Shown: positions 31,284 through 40,310, counted from the first letter of the stretch. The stretch: DNA of 64,000 nt from Fictibacillus nanhaiensis (GCA_016401345.1 JAEACG010000002.1:804225-868224), one strand, 5' to 3'. Notes: generated by a model not told the origin, from the sequence alone. Program-made: numbers and translations.

Positions 31284-32240
31284 TTAATTATATAGAGATA
31301 ATGCAGATTCTCCAATTTTCTTAACAGATTCAATTATTGAGTGAGGAGAAATGATTTTCATTTGATCACCAAATCCGATAATGTACGACGCAGCTTCTTG
31401 CTCTGTATCAAATGTAAGTTTTACAGGAATCCATCCATTTTCAATCGGTGAACCTGTGCTCACTACTTGTGCAAAGCGTCCGCTGAAAGATAACCGTTGA
31501 ATAATAGCTGGAGAAGCTTCCACCTCTACTTCAAATATAGGTAGATTCTTAACAAAATTTTGTTTTGATTCGTTCCAATAATCAGCTAGTTGAAAGTTAC
31601 CTGGCCGGACAAAGGATTCGTACGTTAATTCTACAGACTTGATTCGGGACACTCTAAAATTCTTAATATCTTTATCAGATACCGCAACCAAGTACCATGT
31701 GCGCCCTTTTGCGACGAGCCCTAATGGTTCTACAATTCTCTCTGATGATTCTTTATTTGCTTTTTCATATGAAATACGTATTTTTTGATCTTCCCATAGA
31801 GCTTGCTGTAGCAGATTAAGGGCAATCGTTTCGTGTTGGGAATGTTTCCACGGATCTATATCGATATGAATTCTGTTCCATAAATTATTCGCTTGTGATT
31901 GAAGGGAGTTTGGGAGAGCGGCTAACAGCTTTTGTCGTGCTTCTTTCCAGTCCTTTGAAAACCCGAGATCACTTAGTAGCTGATAAGAAGGAGAAAGAAA
32001 CAACGTTTTTAGCTCGCTGTCTTTTAGTCCCGTCAATTTCGTCCTGTACTGATCAACAAGCCGCCATCCACCATGTTTGCCGCGTTCAGCTAGTACAGGT
32101 ATCCCAGCAACACTTAACGCTTCCATGTCACGGTGAATCGTTCGCTCTGTTACTTCTAATTCGCTGGCTAATGCCTTTGTTGTCATTTTTCCGTGATTCT
32201 GAAGCAGCAATAAGATGCTGATTAAACGGTCTGCTCTCAT
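31284..32240 (-). CDS. WYL-domain transcriptional regulator (YafY-type)
   Basis: A 318-aa regulator. Residues 1-60 form a winged helix (MTTKALASELEVTERTIHRD). The WYL domain spans about residues 140-220 (GLVAKGRTWYLVAVSDKDIK), followed by a C-terminal WCX-like extension. WYL proteins respond to nucleic acids or small ligands and often control DNA-damage or defence genes, but also metabolic ones. The gene is divergent to an SDR gene, the likely target. Confidence 0.9.
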   Translation of the reverse strand: MRADRLISILLLLQNHGKMTTKALASELEVTERTIHRDMEALSVAGIPVLAERGKHGGWRLVDQYRTKLTGLKDSELKTLFLSPSYQLLSDLGFSKDWKEARQKLLAALPNSLQSQANNLWNRIHIDIDPWKHSQHETIALNLLQQALWEDQKIRISYEKANKESSERIVEPLGLVAKGRTWYLVAVSDKDIKNFRVSRIKSVELTYESFVRPGNFQLADYWNESKQNFVKNLPIFEVEVEASPAIIQRLSFSGRFAQVVSTGSPIENGWIPVKLTFDTEQEAASYIIGFGDQMKIISPHSIIESVKKIGESALSLYN

Positions 32241-32326
32241 TTATTTACTCCTGTTTTCTTAATATGACATTGGATGTCAACTTTAAAGGTTAAACTAAAG
32301 ATAGATTAAAAAGGGAGTGAATGCAA

Positions 32327-33238
32327 ATGAAACCTTTAGAAGGAAAAATTGCACTAGTAGCAGGAGGAACACGAGGAGCAGGACGCGGGATTGCAATGGA
32401 ATTGGGAGCAGCAGGTGCTACAGTGTATATCACGGGCAGAACGACACGTAAGGAAGTCTCAGAATACAACCGTCCAGAAACCATTGAAGAAACGGCAGAA
32501 TTAGTAAATGAATTAGGTGGCATTGGAATCCCGGTTCAAGTGGATCATCTTGTTGCAGAACAGGTTGAAGCGTTAGTAAAACGTATTGAAAAGGAACAAG
32601 GTAGATTAGATATTCTAGTGAACGATATTTGGGGTGGAGAAAATTTAATTGAATGGAGTACACCTGTGTGGCAGCATTCCCTTGAAAAAGGGTTGCGCAT
32701 GCTACGTCTCGCTGTTGATACTCATCTCATTACTAGTCATTACGCGCTTCCCTTGTTGATTAAGAACGAAGGGGGACTTGTGATCGAAATGACAGATGGG
32801 ACTAAAGAATACAATGAGAACAATTACAGAGTGTCCATGTTTTACGATTTAGCAAAAACGTCAGTTAACCGAATGGCAAAAGCGCTGTCACACGAACTGT
32901 CACCGTATAAATGTACAGCGGTTTCCGTGTCACCTGGCTGGATGCGTTCAGAAATCATGCTTGAAGTATTTGGGGTGACAGAAGAAAATTGGCAGGATGG
33001 AATTGAAAAAGATGCGCATTTTGCCATATCTGAAACACCTCGTTATGTTGGACGAGCCGTGGCTGCATTAGCGATGGATGAGAACCGCCATGAACTAAAC
33101 GGACAATCATTCTCTAGCGGAGACCTCGCTAAGAAATATGACTTTTATGATTTAGATGGCTCACAGCCTGATTGTTTTCGATATTTGGTAGAAGTCGTCG
33201 AGGCAGGAAAGCCAGCTAATGTTGAGGGGTATAAGTAA
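32327..33238 (+). CDS. SDR family oxidoreductase
   Basis: A 303-aa short-chain dehydrogenase. The Rossmann glycine motif is AGGTRGAGRGIAMELG (residues 12-27), an Arg-rich cofactor patch TGRTTRKE suggests NADP, and the catalytic YDLAK (YxxxK) lies near residue 170. The ATG at 32327 follows AAGGGAG. It is divergent from the WYL regulator, which probably controls it. The substrate is unknown. Confidence 0.92.
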   Translation: MKPLEGKIALVAGGTRGAGRGIAMELGAAGATVYITGRTTRKEVSEYNRPETIEETAELVNELGGIGIPVQVDHLVAEQVEALVKRIEKEQGRLDILVNDIWGGENLIEWSTPVWQHSLEKGLRMLRLAVDTHLITSHYALPLLIKNEGGLVIEMTDGTKEYNENNYRVSMFYDLAKTSVNRMAKALSHELSPYKCTAVSVSPGWMRSEIMLEVFGVTEENWQDGIEKDAHFAISETPRYVGRAVAALAMDENRHELNGQSFSSGDLAKKYDFYDLDGSQPDCFRYLVEVVEAGKPANVEGYK

Positions 33239-33304
33239 AAGACAGTGAGCTTTTCTTACTGAAGGTGAACTGAGTATTATTTAGCAAACTGCATAGATAC
33301 ATGT

Positions 33305-33337
33305 GCGTTAATTCGAGAAGGATTAACGCTTTTTTAT
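33305..33337 (+). terminator. intrinsic terminator after the SDR gene
   Basis: The perfect stem GCGTTAAT / ATTAACGC is followed by TTTTTT. Confidence 0.88.
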
Positions 33338-33395
33338 ATGGAACTTATTATAAAAAGAAGCACTATTGTAAAGGCATATAAGAGGTGGTTTGAAT

Positions 33396-33935
33396 ATGGG
33401 TAACGATAATGAAAACATTCCAGTGTGGGCTTATGAAAAAATTGAGGTAAAAAAACCAGATTCTAACTGGAAGGAAAAAGGTATTCGGGAAAGAGAAGAC
33501 CTTGCCAATCTACTTTCAGCATTTGGTGTTAACCAGGTAGAACATATTGGAAGTACATCTATCCCTAACTTGCCAGCAAAACCAATTATCGATGTAATGG
33601 CGACGATCCCTTCATTGGAGTTTATCAATAGAATTGCGGAAAAGCTAAACGCACACGATTGGCATTATGTACCTCCAGAACTAGACAAGCAGCCTTGGCG
33701 AAGATTCTTTGTGAAAGTGGAACACAACAAACGAGTAGCACATTTACATCTAATGTTAGAAGGAGAAGAACGATGTGATCAATTACTTACATTCAGAGAT
33801 AAGTTAAGAACTAACTCACACCTTGTGAATGAATACGCTACTTTAAAAAGTCATTTAGCACAAGAATATAATAATGACCGTGAAAGATATACAGAAGGAA
33901 AAACAGAATTTATTAATAAGGTATTAAACAACTAA
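33396..33935 (+). CDS. GrpB family protein (UPF0157)
   Basis: A 179-aa protein of the GrpB family, which has a nucleotidyltransferase-like fold. The signature VEHIGSTSIPNLPAKPIIDV carries the conserved GS(T) loop and the aspartate of the metal site. The C-terminus YTEGKTEFINKVL is typical. The biochemical role of the family is not settled. ATG 33396 follows GAGGTGG. Confidence 0.9.
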   Translation: MGNDNENIPVWAYEKIEVKKPDSNWKEKGIREREDLANLLSAFGVNQVEHIGSTSIPNLPAKPIIDVMATIPSLEFINRIAEKLNAHDWHYVPPELDKQPWRRFFVKVEHNKRVAHLHLMLEGEERCDQLLTFRDKLRTNSHLVNEYATLKSHLAQEYNNDRERYTEGKTEFINKVLNN

Positions 33936-34031
33936 AGTGTGCATTTCTTTAAAGAGATGTGATCGTATTCTAATTATCGAGTAGTTGGCACTTTTGATGG
34001 AGAAAAATTCGTGATTTTATTGGAGGAGTAG

Positions 34032-34334
34032 ATGAAAAGGTTATTAGGTTTATTCATCATATTAATGTTATTGACACTTACTTCTTGCGGGCAAATTCAA
34101 AATTCTATCTCTTCTATAATAATAGTAACTGATAAAGGTCATTCCGAAGACAACAAAGAATATTGGATTACAGCATACGATCCAAATAAAGAAGGTAAAA
34201 CAGACCCGTTTAAGGTTATTGTGGAAGAAGTAATGGTTTGGAACTTGATTGAGGAAAATAAAGAGTATTTTTCCACTTATGCAAAAGAAGGAGAGAGCCC
34301 GTGGTTACTAGAACAAATTGAATTTGTGAAGTAG
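34032..34334 (+). CDS. small lipoprotein (possibly truncated by an in-frame TAG)
   Basis: A 100-aa lipoprotein with a signal peptide and lipobox LTSC at residues 16-19, then a short extracellular part rich in Glu and Lys. The ATG follows TTGGAGGAG. It ends at TAG 34332-34334, but the same frame remains open for 79 more coding-like codons. The family is not recognised. Confidence 0.75.
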   Translation: MKRLLGLFIILMLLTLTSCGQIQNSISSIIIVTDKGHSEDNKEYWITAYDPNKEGKTDPFKVIVEEVMVWNLIEENKEYFSTYAKEGESPWLLEQIEFVK

Positions 34335-34574
34335 TTTAGCTTTGGCTTGGTAGACTGTTATATTCTGAGCGAATCATGGCGAAATGATGAGGAAACAGCC
34401 AATTTAATAGCGTGTACAGGTTACTATTCCTATTGTCATGTTTCCACAGAAAATGTTGAGGCGGATTATGAAAATGATATTAAGAAGATAGATAAGCGGA
34501 AATCGGAAAATTTTCCATCTATACGAGGGGAGAAAATTCCTAACATATCGGAGGCATTTAATATAGTGGATTGA
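34335..34574 (+). other. open frame in phase with the lipoprotein gene
   Basis: After the TAG at 34332 the same frame runs to TGA 34572-34574. It encodes SESWRNDEETANLIACTGYY and a charged tail (ENFPSIRGEKIPNISEAF). It has no ribosome site and only a TTG as possible start. Either it is the second half of a protein split by a nonsense change, or a separate remnant. Confidence 0.4.
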
Positions 34575-34644
34575 ACATCATCTCGAGGAGTTGTACCATA
34601 GGGATTGGAATTGGTGTAATTTATATACTATCTGTTAATTAGAA

Positions 34645-34680
34645 GGCGTTCATCCGAAGTGGATTAACGCCTTTTTTTGC
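34645..34680 (+). terminator. intrinsic terminator
   Basis: The stem GGCGTTCATCC / GGATTAACGCC is followed by seven T. Confidence 0.85.
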
Positions 34681-34741
34681 ATTTATATAGCAAGATCGAA
34701 TAGGCACTGTGATAGGTGTACAAGCACTTTCAGATGAATTT

Positions 34742-34773
34742 CATAGAATATCATAATCGAAGGTATACCTTCG
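34742..34773 (+). promoter_or_regulatory. sigma-K-like -10 and a 16-bp palindrome before the Cys/His-rich gene
   Basis: CATAGAATA at 34742-34750 fits the sigma-K -10 pattern CATAnnnTA, although the -35 AC is not at ideal distance. CGAAGGTATACCTTCG at 34758-34773 is a perfect palindrome just before the ribosome site. Confidence 0.4.
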
Positions 34774-34794
34774 GGAACTAAGGGGGGATTAGTT

Positions 34795-35112
34795 ATGGGT
34801 TGGATTGGAAATAATTCAGGTCATCATTCTTGTGGGTGTAACAAGCCTGTGGAACGTCAACATCGTGAATGTGGATGTCACCACCGCGTTGAACGTCACC
34901 ACCATGAATGTGGCTGTCACAAAAAAGTAAAACTTCGTCAGACTGAAGGTCAGTCAAGAGGAGAAATGTGCAGCAGATGCAATTGGGCTAAATACCGAAA
35001 CGACAGCGCTTGGAGAAAGCTCTGTAGAAATAGGGTAGAAAGTGTTCGAATGGTTTCAGATGCTCCAAACTGTGCATTACGCAATCGATTAGACAATGGA
35101 ACTGCTCAGTAG
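34795..35112 (+). CDS. Cys/His-rich repeat protein, probably spore coat
   Basis: A 105-aa basic protein. Its first half carries three repeats of about 13 residues with the pattern CGC, then VER or VKL and His: HSCGCNKPVERQ, RECGCHHRVERHH, HECGCHKKVKLRQ. The second half has further Cys (MCSRCNWAKYR) and is rich in Arg. Cys/His-rich short proteins of this sort are common in the outer coat and can bind metal or cross-link. The ATG follows AAGGGGGG, with a sigma-K-like -10 upstream. No named family is certain. Confidence 0.75.
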   Translation: MGWIGNNSGHHSCGCNKPVERQHRECGCHHRVERHHHECGCHKKVKLRQTEGQSRGEMCSRCNWAKYRNDSAWRKLCRNRVESVRMVSDAPNCALRNRLDNGTAQ

Positions 35113-35155
35113 TAGCGAAGATTTTAAAAAGACAACGAACAAACACTGAAGAAAC

Positions 35156-35190
35156 AAAAAGGGACCTTTTCACTAAGGTCCTTTTTTTGT
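35156..35190. terminator. bidirectional terminator
   Basis: The stem AAAAAGGGACCTT / AAGGTCCTTTTT lies between two converging genes, with T runs on both sides. Confidence 0.88.
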
Positions 35191-35201
35191 TGCAGAAGAT
35201 A

Positions 35202-35414
35202 TTAGCTATTTTCGCTAAGATCACGAATTTCTCTTTCAATGAGAAACACAGACAGTTCGAACGCTTCTATACGTCTTTGCGCTAAGGTGATCTGAGATTT
35301 ATACCGGTTTGGATTTTCTTTCCCTTCTAGCGTTTTAACGGTTTCTTTTAATTTGTGAATCGTTGAGTCTAGTTGACGCTTGGCTTCGACTAAGTTGACT
35401 AACATAATCTCCAT
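35202..35414 (-). CDS. small coiled-coil protein
   Basis: A 70-aa, entirely helical, charged protein with heptad-like spacing (VEAKRQLDSTIHKLKETV, then QRRIEAFELSVFLIEREI). It has no membrane segment or Cys. The ATG at 35414 follows AAGGAG at ten bases. It looks like a dimerising or adaptor protein; the family is not recognised. Confidence 0.7.
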   Translation of the reverse strand: MEIMLVNLVEAKRQLDSTIHKLKETVKTLEGKENPNRYKSQITLAQRRIEAFELSVFLIEREIRDLSENS

Positions 35415-35520
35415 ATAAATACATCTCCTTATACAGTTTAATGAGTGGAAATTTTAATAGTAAAGTAATCAATAAGAGTCAATCAAGAGAGAAAGTTTTA
35501 ACTGGAAAATAAAGAGTTGC

Positions 35521-36327
35521 CTAATGATTCATCCTATACTGTAACGGCGAGCAGCCTATAACATTCACAAAATTTCGGTGAAACTGACTAGGGTTGTTAA
35601 ATCCAACTTCATAGCTGATATCTAAAAGTGATCGAGTAGTTGTTGTGAGTAATTCTTTACTTCGCTCAATCCTCGTGCGTATAAGATATTGATGAGGAGA
35701 GAGATGCGTATAGTTTTTAAAGCTTCGCATAAAGTGATATTTGCTTTGGTTCGCGATCATTGCCAGTGTATCTACAGAAATGGTTTCATGATAGTTTGTA
35801 TGAATATAGTCGAGTACATGAGTCATATAATGGCCATTGCTCTTGTGTTTCATAGCTGTTGAATGACTTCCTCTAAAAATGGACGTAAAAAAATGAAATG
35901 CCTCGTTCTCTATGTCTTTCTTACACGTATCTTCATGACTTTGAAAGAGATATCGATCAAACCACTGTTTCACTTGTTTTTTGATAACATTCGGAGAGAT
36001 TGTTTGCTTCTCTATAAAAGTGATCTCTTCTGTTAAATTTACATTGTTCCAAGCGTTTAGTGATTGACGATCTAATCCGATCAAAAACATTGAAGATGGA
36101 ACATCATCAAACTGATGAGCGTGAAGGGATAGAGGATTCGTGACGATTGCCTCTCCTTCTTTCAGTGTTAATGTTGTTTGGTTCAGGTCTGTAATCATCT
36201 CTCCTGTAAGCGGCACAGAGATTTGATAAACATCTTTATGGTAATGAGGTTGGTCTCCCCAATTCAAGCCTTCGATGTATAGAATCTTGATATGATCGAG
36301 CTTAAGATGAAATCCCAACGACTCCAC
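35521..36327 (-). CDS. AraC family transcriptional regulator
   Basis: A 268-aa regulator. The N-terminal cupin-like sensor (about residues 1-150; PHYHKDVYQISVPLTGEM) is followed by two helix-turn-helix units at the C-terminus (VDTLAMIANQSKYHFMRSFK and LLDISYEVGFNNPSQFHRNF). The first in-frame start is GTG 36327, but its ribosome site is poorly spaced. It is divergent from the small gene at 36435, its likely target. Confidence 0.88.
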   Translation of the reverse strand: MESLGFHLKLDHIKILYIEGLNWGDQPHYHKDVYQISVPLTGEMITDLNQTTLTLKEGEAIVTNPLSLHAHQFDDVPSSMFLIGLDRQSLNAWNNVNLTEEITFIEKQTISPNVIKKQVKQWFDRYLFQSHEDTCKKDIENEAFHFFTSIFRGSHSTAMKHKSNGHYMTHVLDYIHTNYHETISVDTLAMIANQSKYHFMRSFKNYTHLSPHQYLIRTRIERSKELLTTTTRSLLDISYEVGFNNPSQFHRNFVNVIGCSPLQYRMNH

Positions 36328-36434
36328 ATCCTTCCATCTTCTATACTATCAAAAGTTGCGGTAAGATTGAGCACGATATGCAATGAATTCCTTTCTTCGC
36401 TTATCCATAATGATGGATAGAGGAGGGATTTCAC

Positions 36435-36797
36435 ATGATTTTTAAGTCAAGGTGTTATCTTGTATATGGCTTTGCGGCAGTAGGGACAAGAGCGATTGAG
36501 GCGAATCGTTCATTAAACAATTGGATAAGTAATCAAGAGTTCGGTAAGATCATCTACCATGAGCATTTTGCGACTAAGCCACTTGGTGGGTTTGCGGTAT
36601 TTGAAGTGAATGAACAGAAAGAACTGGACGCACTTCGTAGTGAGCCGCTATCTGAAACTTCGCATCTATACGGATGGACGTTAAGTTATCATCCACTCAC
36701 GCACAGTACGAATACAGACAAGTTTATCTACCAAACGCAATACACGTTGTCATCATACCGTGATGTAAAGATGGAATATCAGTTAGAGAGTAAATAG
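36435..36797 (+). CDS. hypothetical protein divergent from the AraC gene
   Basis: A 120-aa soluble protein with alternating strands and helices (SRCYLVYGFAAVG, then KPLGGFAVFEVNEQKELDAL). The alpha/beta pattern fits a dimeric ferredoxin-like (YciI-type) barrel, but I cannot confirm it. The ATG follows GAGGAGGGA. Shared control with the AraC regulator is likely. Confidence 0.75.
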   Translation: MIFKSRCYLVYGFAAVGTRAIEANRSLNNWISNQEFGKIIYHEHFATKPLGGFAVFEVNEQKELDALRSEPLSETSHLYGWTLSYHPLTHSTNTDKFIYQTQYTLSSYRDVKMEYQLESK

Positions 36798-36813
36798 CAA
36801 AAAAGAAAAGAAT

Positions 36814-36848
36814 CGAGCTTGTGGTGACTTACAGCAAGTTCGGTTTTT
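36814..36848 (+). terminator. intrinsic terminator
   Basis: The stem CGAGCTTG / CAAGTTCG is followed by GTTTTTTC. Confidence 0.8.
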
Positions 36849-36932
36849 TCGTTATGTACGAATTATAATCCTTGTCGAACCCAAACGATTATCATCTATA
36901 ATAAGGGTACAACTACAATAGGGGGCTGCTCC

Positions 36933-37802
36933 ATGTTTACGGAAGATAGAGTTGTATTAAATGCAGAGCAACTTAATAATAATGACGTATCAAAATTAAT
37001 AGAACTTTCTTCATCTGTTGGATGGGACTATGATGATCAAGAAATTAAAACGATTCTGTCATCAGGAAAGATCTATGGACATAAAACTCCTGAAGGTAAA
37101 ATCGTTTCAAGTGCTGCAATCATTCCATACGATACAAATCTAGCCTCAATCGGTATGGTCATCGTACATTCAGATTATAGGGGGCTCGGATTAGGAAAGG
37201 CAGTTACTCAACAATGTATGGCTAGCGTCTCTAAAGAGACATCCATCATGCTAATCTCAACGGATGAAGGGAAACCGTTATATGAAAGCTTAGGCTTTAG
37301 AACGGTTGATGTTGTACATAAGTTTTTGTGTCAAAATTTTATCTGCGAGTCATTTGAAGTTAATAACGACTTTACATTAGATACTTATAAAGTAGAGGAT
37401 TTTCATAAAATGATGGAAGTAGACGCAGCTGCCTTTGGTGATCAGAGAAGCAAATTTCTGCACAATCGAATTGAACAATGTAAACAATGTATCGTTGTAA
37501 AAGATCAAAACAACCAGATTATAGGTTTTGGTCTATCAGTACACGGCCCTATAAATCTAATAGTAGGACCGATTGTAGCACCAGACTTTAAAACAGCCGC
37601 TTCTATCATGAAAGAGTTAGCTTCCAACCATCATGGAAAGCTTAGGATTGATGTGCCATCAGGTCATCATGATTTTATGACTTTCTTACATACATGTGGT
37701 TTTAATAAAGTTAAAGAGCCTCCCATAATGATGAAGAATTCAAGCACAATGCCAAACAGGAACCAAAAGTTATATGCAATTGCTGCTCAAGTATTTGGAT
37801 AA
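36933..37802 (+). CDS. two-domain GNAT acetyltransferase
   Basis: A 289-aa protein. The N-terminal GNAT domain has the acetyl-CoA site VHSDYRGLGLGKAVTQQCMA (RxxGxG) and ends EGKPLYESLGFRTV. The C-terminal half (about 145-285) is a second GNAT-like domain of the Acetyltransf_18 type (GPIVAPDFKTAASIMKELA). Such proteins acetylate unknown amines. The ATG follows TAGGGGGC. Confidence 0.9.
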   Translation: MFTEDRVVLNAEQLNNNDVSKLIELSSSVGWDYDDQEIKTILSSGKIYGHKTPEGKIVSSAAIIPYDTNLASIGMVIVHSDYRGLGLGKAVTQQCMASVSKETSIMLISTDEGKPLYESLGFRTVDVVHKFLCQNFICESFEVNNDFTLDTYKVEDFHKMMEVDAAAFGDQRSKFLHNRIEQCKQCIVVKDQNNQIIGFGLSVHGPINLIVGPIVAPDFKTAASIMKELASNHHGKLRIDVPSGHHDFMTFLHTCGFNKVKEPPIMMKNSSTMPNRNQKLYAIAAQVFG

Positions 37803-37859
37803 AAAAATTTTGAAAGTCAAAATATCATTTCATGGAAATAGTAAGGACACAAACAAACG

Positions 37860-37894
37860 GAGCATTTCTTCAAGGAGGAGAAGTGCTCTTTTTA
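37860..37894 (+). terminator. intrinsic terminator after the GNAT gene
   Basis: The stem GAGCATTTCT / AGAAGTGCTC is followed by TTTTTATT. Confidence 0.75.
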
Positions 37895-37941
37895 TTGAAG
37901 TTAAGAATAAGACTAGTTGTATTGAAACGGAGGTTCTTATG

Positions 37942-38457
37942 ATGAGTGATCTGAAGTTAATCGCAACTTACAAAAGCTTTTTACAGAACTATTCAAACGA
38001 ACAGCTCAAGTTTATACCTGAACAAGGTGTTTGGTCACTTGGTCAAATGTATGACCATCTGATTGTAGTAGCTCATGAATATCTTGATAGTGTAGAAGAT
38101 TGTGAGAAAGCAGTTGAAGAGCAACATCAGGGTAAATCCGAATTCGGAGAATATCTATTTAACATTGGTGGATTTCCTCCTATTAAAATTAAATTACCTG
38201 AAGAACTAGATGCCCCGCCAGACAATACTAAAAGTAAAGAAGCGATTTTGTTAGAGCTCGATCAATTAATGAATAGAATGAAAGACTTAGAATTGAAAGT
38301 AGAAGAGATAAACCCGAACTGCAGAATGAAGCATGGTGGATTTGGGTGGCTGAATGCACAAGAGTGGTTATCTCTTGTCGGCATGCATTTTCGTCATCAT
38401 CTGCGTCAGAAGTATGAACTCGATCAAAAACTTGCATTGTGCTCAAACATTGGGTAA
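37942..38457 (+). CDS. DinB family protein
   Basis: A 171-aa four-helix-bundle protein of the DinB/YfiT group. The metal-site histidines are in GQMYDHLIVVAHEYL and VGMHFRHHLRQKYEL. Family members include thiol-dependent transferases; many are unassigned. The frame opens at 37774, but GGAGG puts the start at ATG 37942. Confidence 0.88.
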   Translation: MSDLKLIATYKSFLQNYSNEQLKFIPEQGVWSLGQMYDHLIVVAHEYLDSVEDCEKAVEEQHQGKSEFGEYLFNIGGFPPIKIKLPEELDAPPDNTKSKEAILLELDQLMNRMKDLELKVEEINPNCRMKHGGFGWLNAQEWLSLVGMHFRHHLRQKYELDQKLALCSNIG

Positions 38458-38530
38458 AGAGTAGTCCATTGAGCATTTATGAGGCTTTGACGACATAGTA
38501 ATTCTAGAAATAGAAAGAAGGTTTATAAAG

Positions 38531-38632
38531 GTGAGTACGAATAAGATATTTTGGTTTATGATAATAATCGCTTTCATTTTCATTATAGTCTTATATTTAC
38601 CGAAATTACTCTTCCAAAACAATGGCTTTTAA
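38531..38632 (+). CDS. 33-residue single-helix membrane peptide
   Basis: A GTG start behind AAGAAGG gives a short protein with a basic N-terminus, one membrane helix (FWFMIIIAFIFIIVLYL) and a short polar tail. Composition and ribosome site support a real small gene, and it lies between DinB and a lipoprotein. The function is unknown. Confidence 0.5.
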   Translation: MSTNKIFWFMIIIAFIFIIVLYLPKLLFQNNGF

Positions 38633-38695
38633 TATATTCCAATCGAAAAATCACGTGTATTTTCTTATAACGTCAAATCTCAAAGAGGACTGTAT

Positions 38696-39181
38696 TTGAA
38701 ATTATTACATCTAATAATAGCAATAATAATATTCTCACTCTGCATAACTGGTTGCTCGATTTCGACAGATGGAAATGATCAGCAAGCAGCAAATCAGATG
38801 AATGATGACTTCCCTCCAGCTATGAAGGGATTCGTTAATGTTAACGGAAAAAAGTATGAAATGAAATCAGGAAATTATAAATGGGAAAGAAAAAAAGGGT
38901 CAGAAACCGAAGCTGTAACAACGGATGCGGCATCACCATCCCAGATTGCTGAAGCTTTTAATGCCATCAGTGTGAAACCGAACGCTAACATTCATATCGA
39001 GCTTCAAGATCATCCTAAGATTTCCGTTTATCATTGGTATGAAAACGATAGAGATAAAGAAGTCATATTAAAAAACAATCATTTATCTGTTCCGTCAAGT
39101 AAAGGTCGGTACATCTATGAGGTATTAGGCAAATGGTCTAATGGTGAAGTATCGTACACATTTGTAATTGATGTTAAGTAA
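38696..39181 (+). CDS. lipoprotein, function unknown
   Basis: A 161-aa lipoprotein. A hydrophobic signal ends in the lipobox ITGC at residues 17-20. The mature part is polar, with a segment starting NVNGKKYEMKSGNYKW and alternating strands to the end, so it is likely a beta-sandwich or Ig-like domain. The start is a TTG at 38696 behind AGAGGA. Confidence 0.8.
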   Translation: MKLLHLIIAIIIFSLCITGCSISTDGNDQQAANQMNDDFPPAMKGFVNVNGKKYEMKSGNYKWERKKGSETEAVTTDAASPSQIAEAFNAISVKPNANIHIELQDHPKISVYHWYENDRDKEVILKNNHLSVPSSKGRYIYEVLGKWSNGEVSYTFVIDVK

Positions 39182-39276
39182 GTCAATAGAATTAAAGTTC
39201 TGAGATGACAAAAGTAAACAAGTACGCGGTGGATCATTCATAGTTTAAAATATCAGTCTAGGAGGTTGCACCTAAG

Positions 39277-39801
39277 ATGACAGCTACATTTAAACCTATG
39301 ATGTTAGAGATTGAAACTGATCGACTGATCCTGAGTCATTGGAAGGATTCGGATGCCCCTTGGTATAGGGAACTCGTTGCCGAACGGGGCAAAGGGATGC
39401 CGACTATGGAAACTGCTCATGAAAATATCACGACTTTACGTAACCGAGCATCAGAAAGCGGGATCGCCTTACTCACTATTCGACGTCGAGATGAAGGTGA
39501 TTATATCGGATACTGTGGGTTAATTATTGGCCGTTCGTCGCTTGAAGAACCGGAAATTGCATACGAATTGTTCCAAAGAGTTCACGGTAATGGATATGCG
39601 ACTGAAGCGGCATCCGTAATCATAGAAGCTGCCGTTGCAACGGGTCGAAGTAAGCTTTGGTCGACAGTACGCGCTTGGAATGCTGCATCCTTCCGGGTGC
39701 TAGAAAAGCTTGGATTTGAACGACACCACAGTACGTGGGACGAGGCGGGAGAGATTGTTTGGAGCGTTCGAGAACTTCAGAAGAATTCCAAAAATATTTA
39801 A
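39277..39801 (+). CDS. GNAT acetyltransferase (Acetyltransf_3 / RimJ-like)
   Basis: A 174-aa protein with the start EIETDRLILSHWKDSDAPWY typical of RimJ/RimL-type GNATs, the region EIAYELFQRVHGNGYATEA (QxxGxGxAT) for acetyl-CoA, and WNAASFRVLEKLGFER near the end. Family members acetylate protein N-termini or small amines. The ATG lies 11 bases after AGGAGG. An SRPBCC gene follows closely. Confidence 0.9.
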   Translation: MTATFKPMMLEIETDRLILSHWKDSDAPWYRELVAERGKGMPTMETAHENITTLRNRASESGIALLTIRRRDEGDYIGYCGLIIGRSSLEEPEIAYELFQRVHGNGYATEAASVIIEAAVATGRSKLWSTVRAWNAASFRVLEKLGFERHHSTWDEAGEIVWSVRELQKNSKNI

Positions 39802-39821
39802 GAGTACGGAGGGTAGAGAAA

Positions 39822-40265
39822 ATGCCAGAAATCAACCATAAAATCTATATGAAAGTACCATTAGAAGATGTGTATCAATCCATTTCAACAGCCCAAGGTT
39901 GGAATGCTTGGTTTACGGATGACACGTCTTTAGAGATCAATCCAGATGGGACTGGAGAAATTCGCATGAGGTGGACAAACTTCGGTAGTGAACATGTAAC
40001 GATTGAAGATGGAGGTAGAATACTCGAAGCTGTTCCAAACCAGAGATTTGTGTTCCAATGGTCACCAGGAGAACAAAGTTCAACGGTAACCATTAAACTT
40101 GAACCCTATAAAGAGGGTACAATGGTAACCCTTAATGAATCTGGTTATTCGAATTCTGAGAAAGACTTAAATGCTTGCATTGGATGTGCTGTAGGTTGGG
40201 GAGAAGCGTTGACCTTATTAAAAGTTTACTTAGAGTATGGAATCGTTTATAAGCAGGACTTGTAA
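39822..40265 (+). CDS. SRPBCC (AHSA1-like) protein
   Basis: A 147-aa protein of the START-like fold. The segments VPLEDVYQSISTAQGWNAWF and WSPGEQSSTVTIKLEPYKEG are typical of the AHSA1 group. The start is the ATG at 39822 behind GGAGGG; the preceding GNAT stop is 20 bases upstream, so an operon is likely. The ligand is unknown. It is related in fold to the two SRPBCC genes near 26 kb but not a close copy. Confidence 0.88.
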   Translation: MPEINHKIYMKVPLEDVYQSISTAQGWNAWFTDDTSLEINPDGTGEIRMRWTNFGSEHVTIEDGGRILEAVPNQRFVFQWSPGEQSSTVTIKLEPYKEGTMVTLNESGYSNSEKDLNACIGCAVGWGEALTLLKVYLEYGIVYKQDL

Positions 40266-40310
40266 TTCATCCATAAAAATGCACTTTTCTATACAATGGG
40301 GGCGTAGTAA

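Noticed and set aside
6785..34574. Genome-wide recoding of TAG
   Set aside because: In-frame TAG codons occur in three damaged genes, but many intact genes in the window (for example trhO, the TetR gene, the APH-like gene and the first DUF1998 helicase) end at TAG at the proper place, so TAG is a normal stop here.
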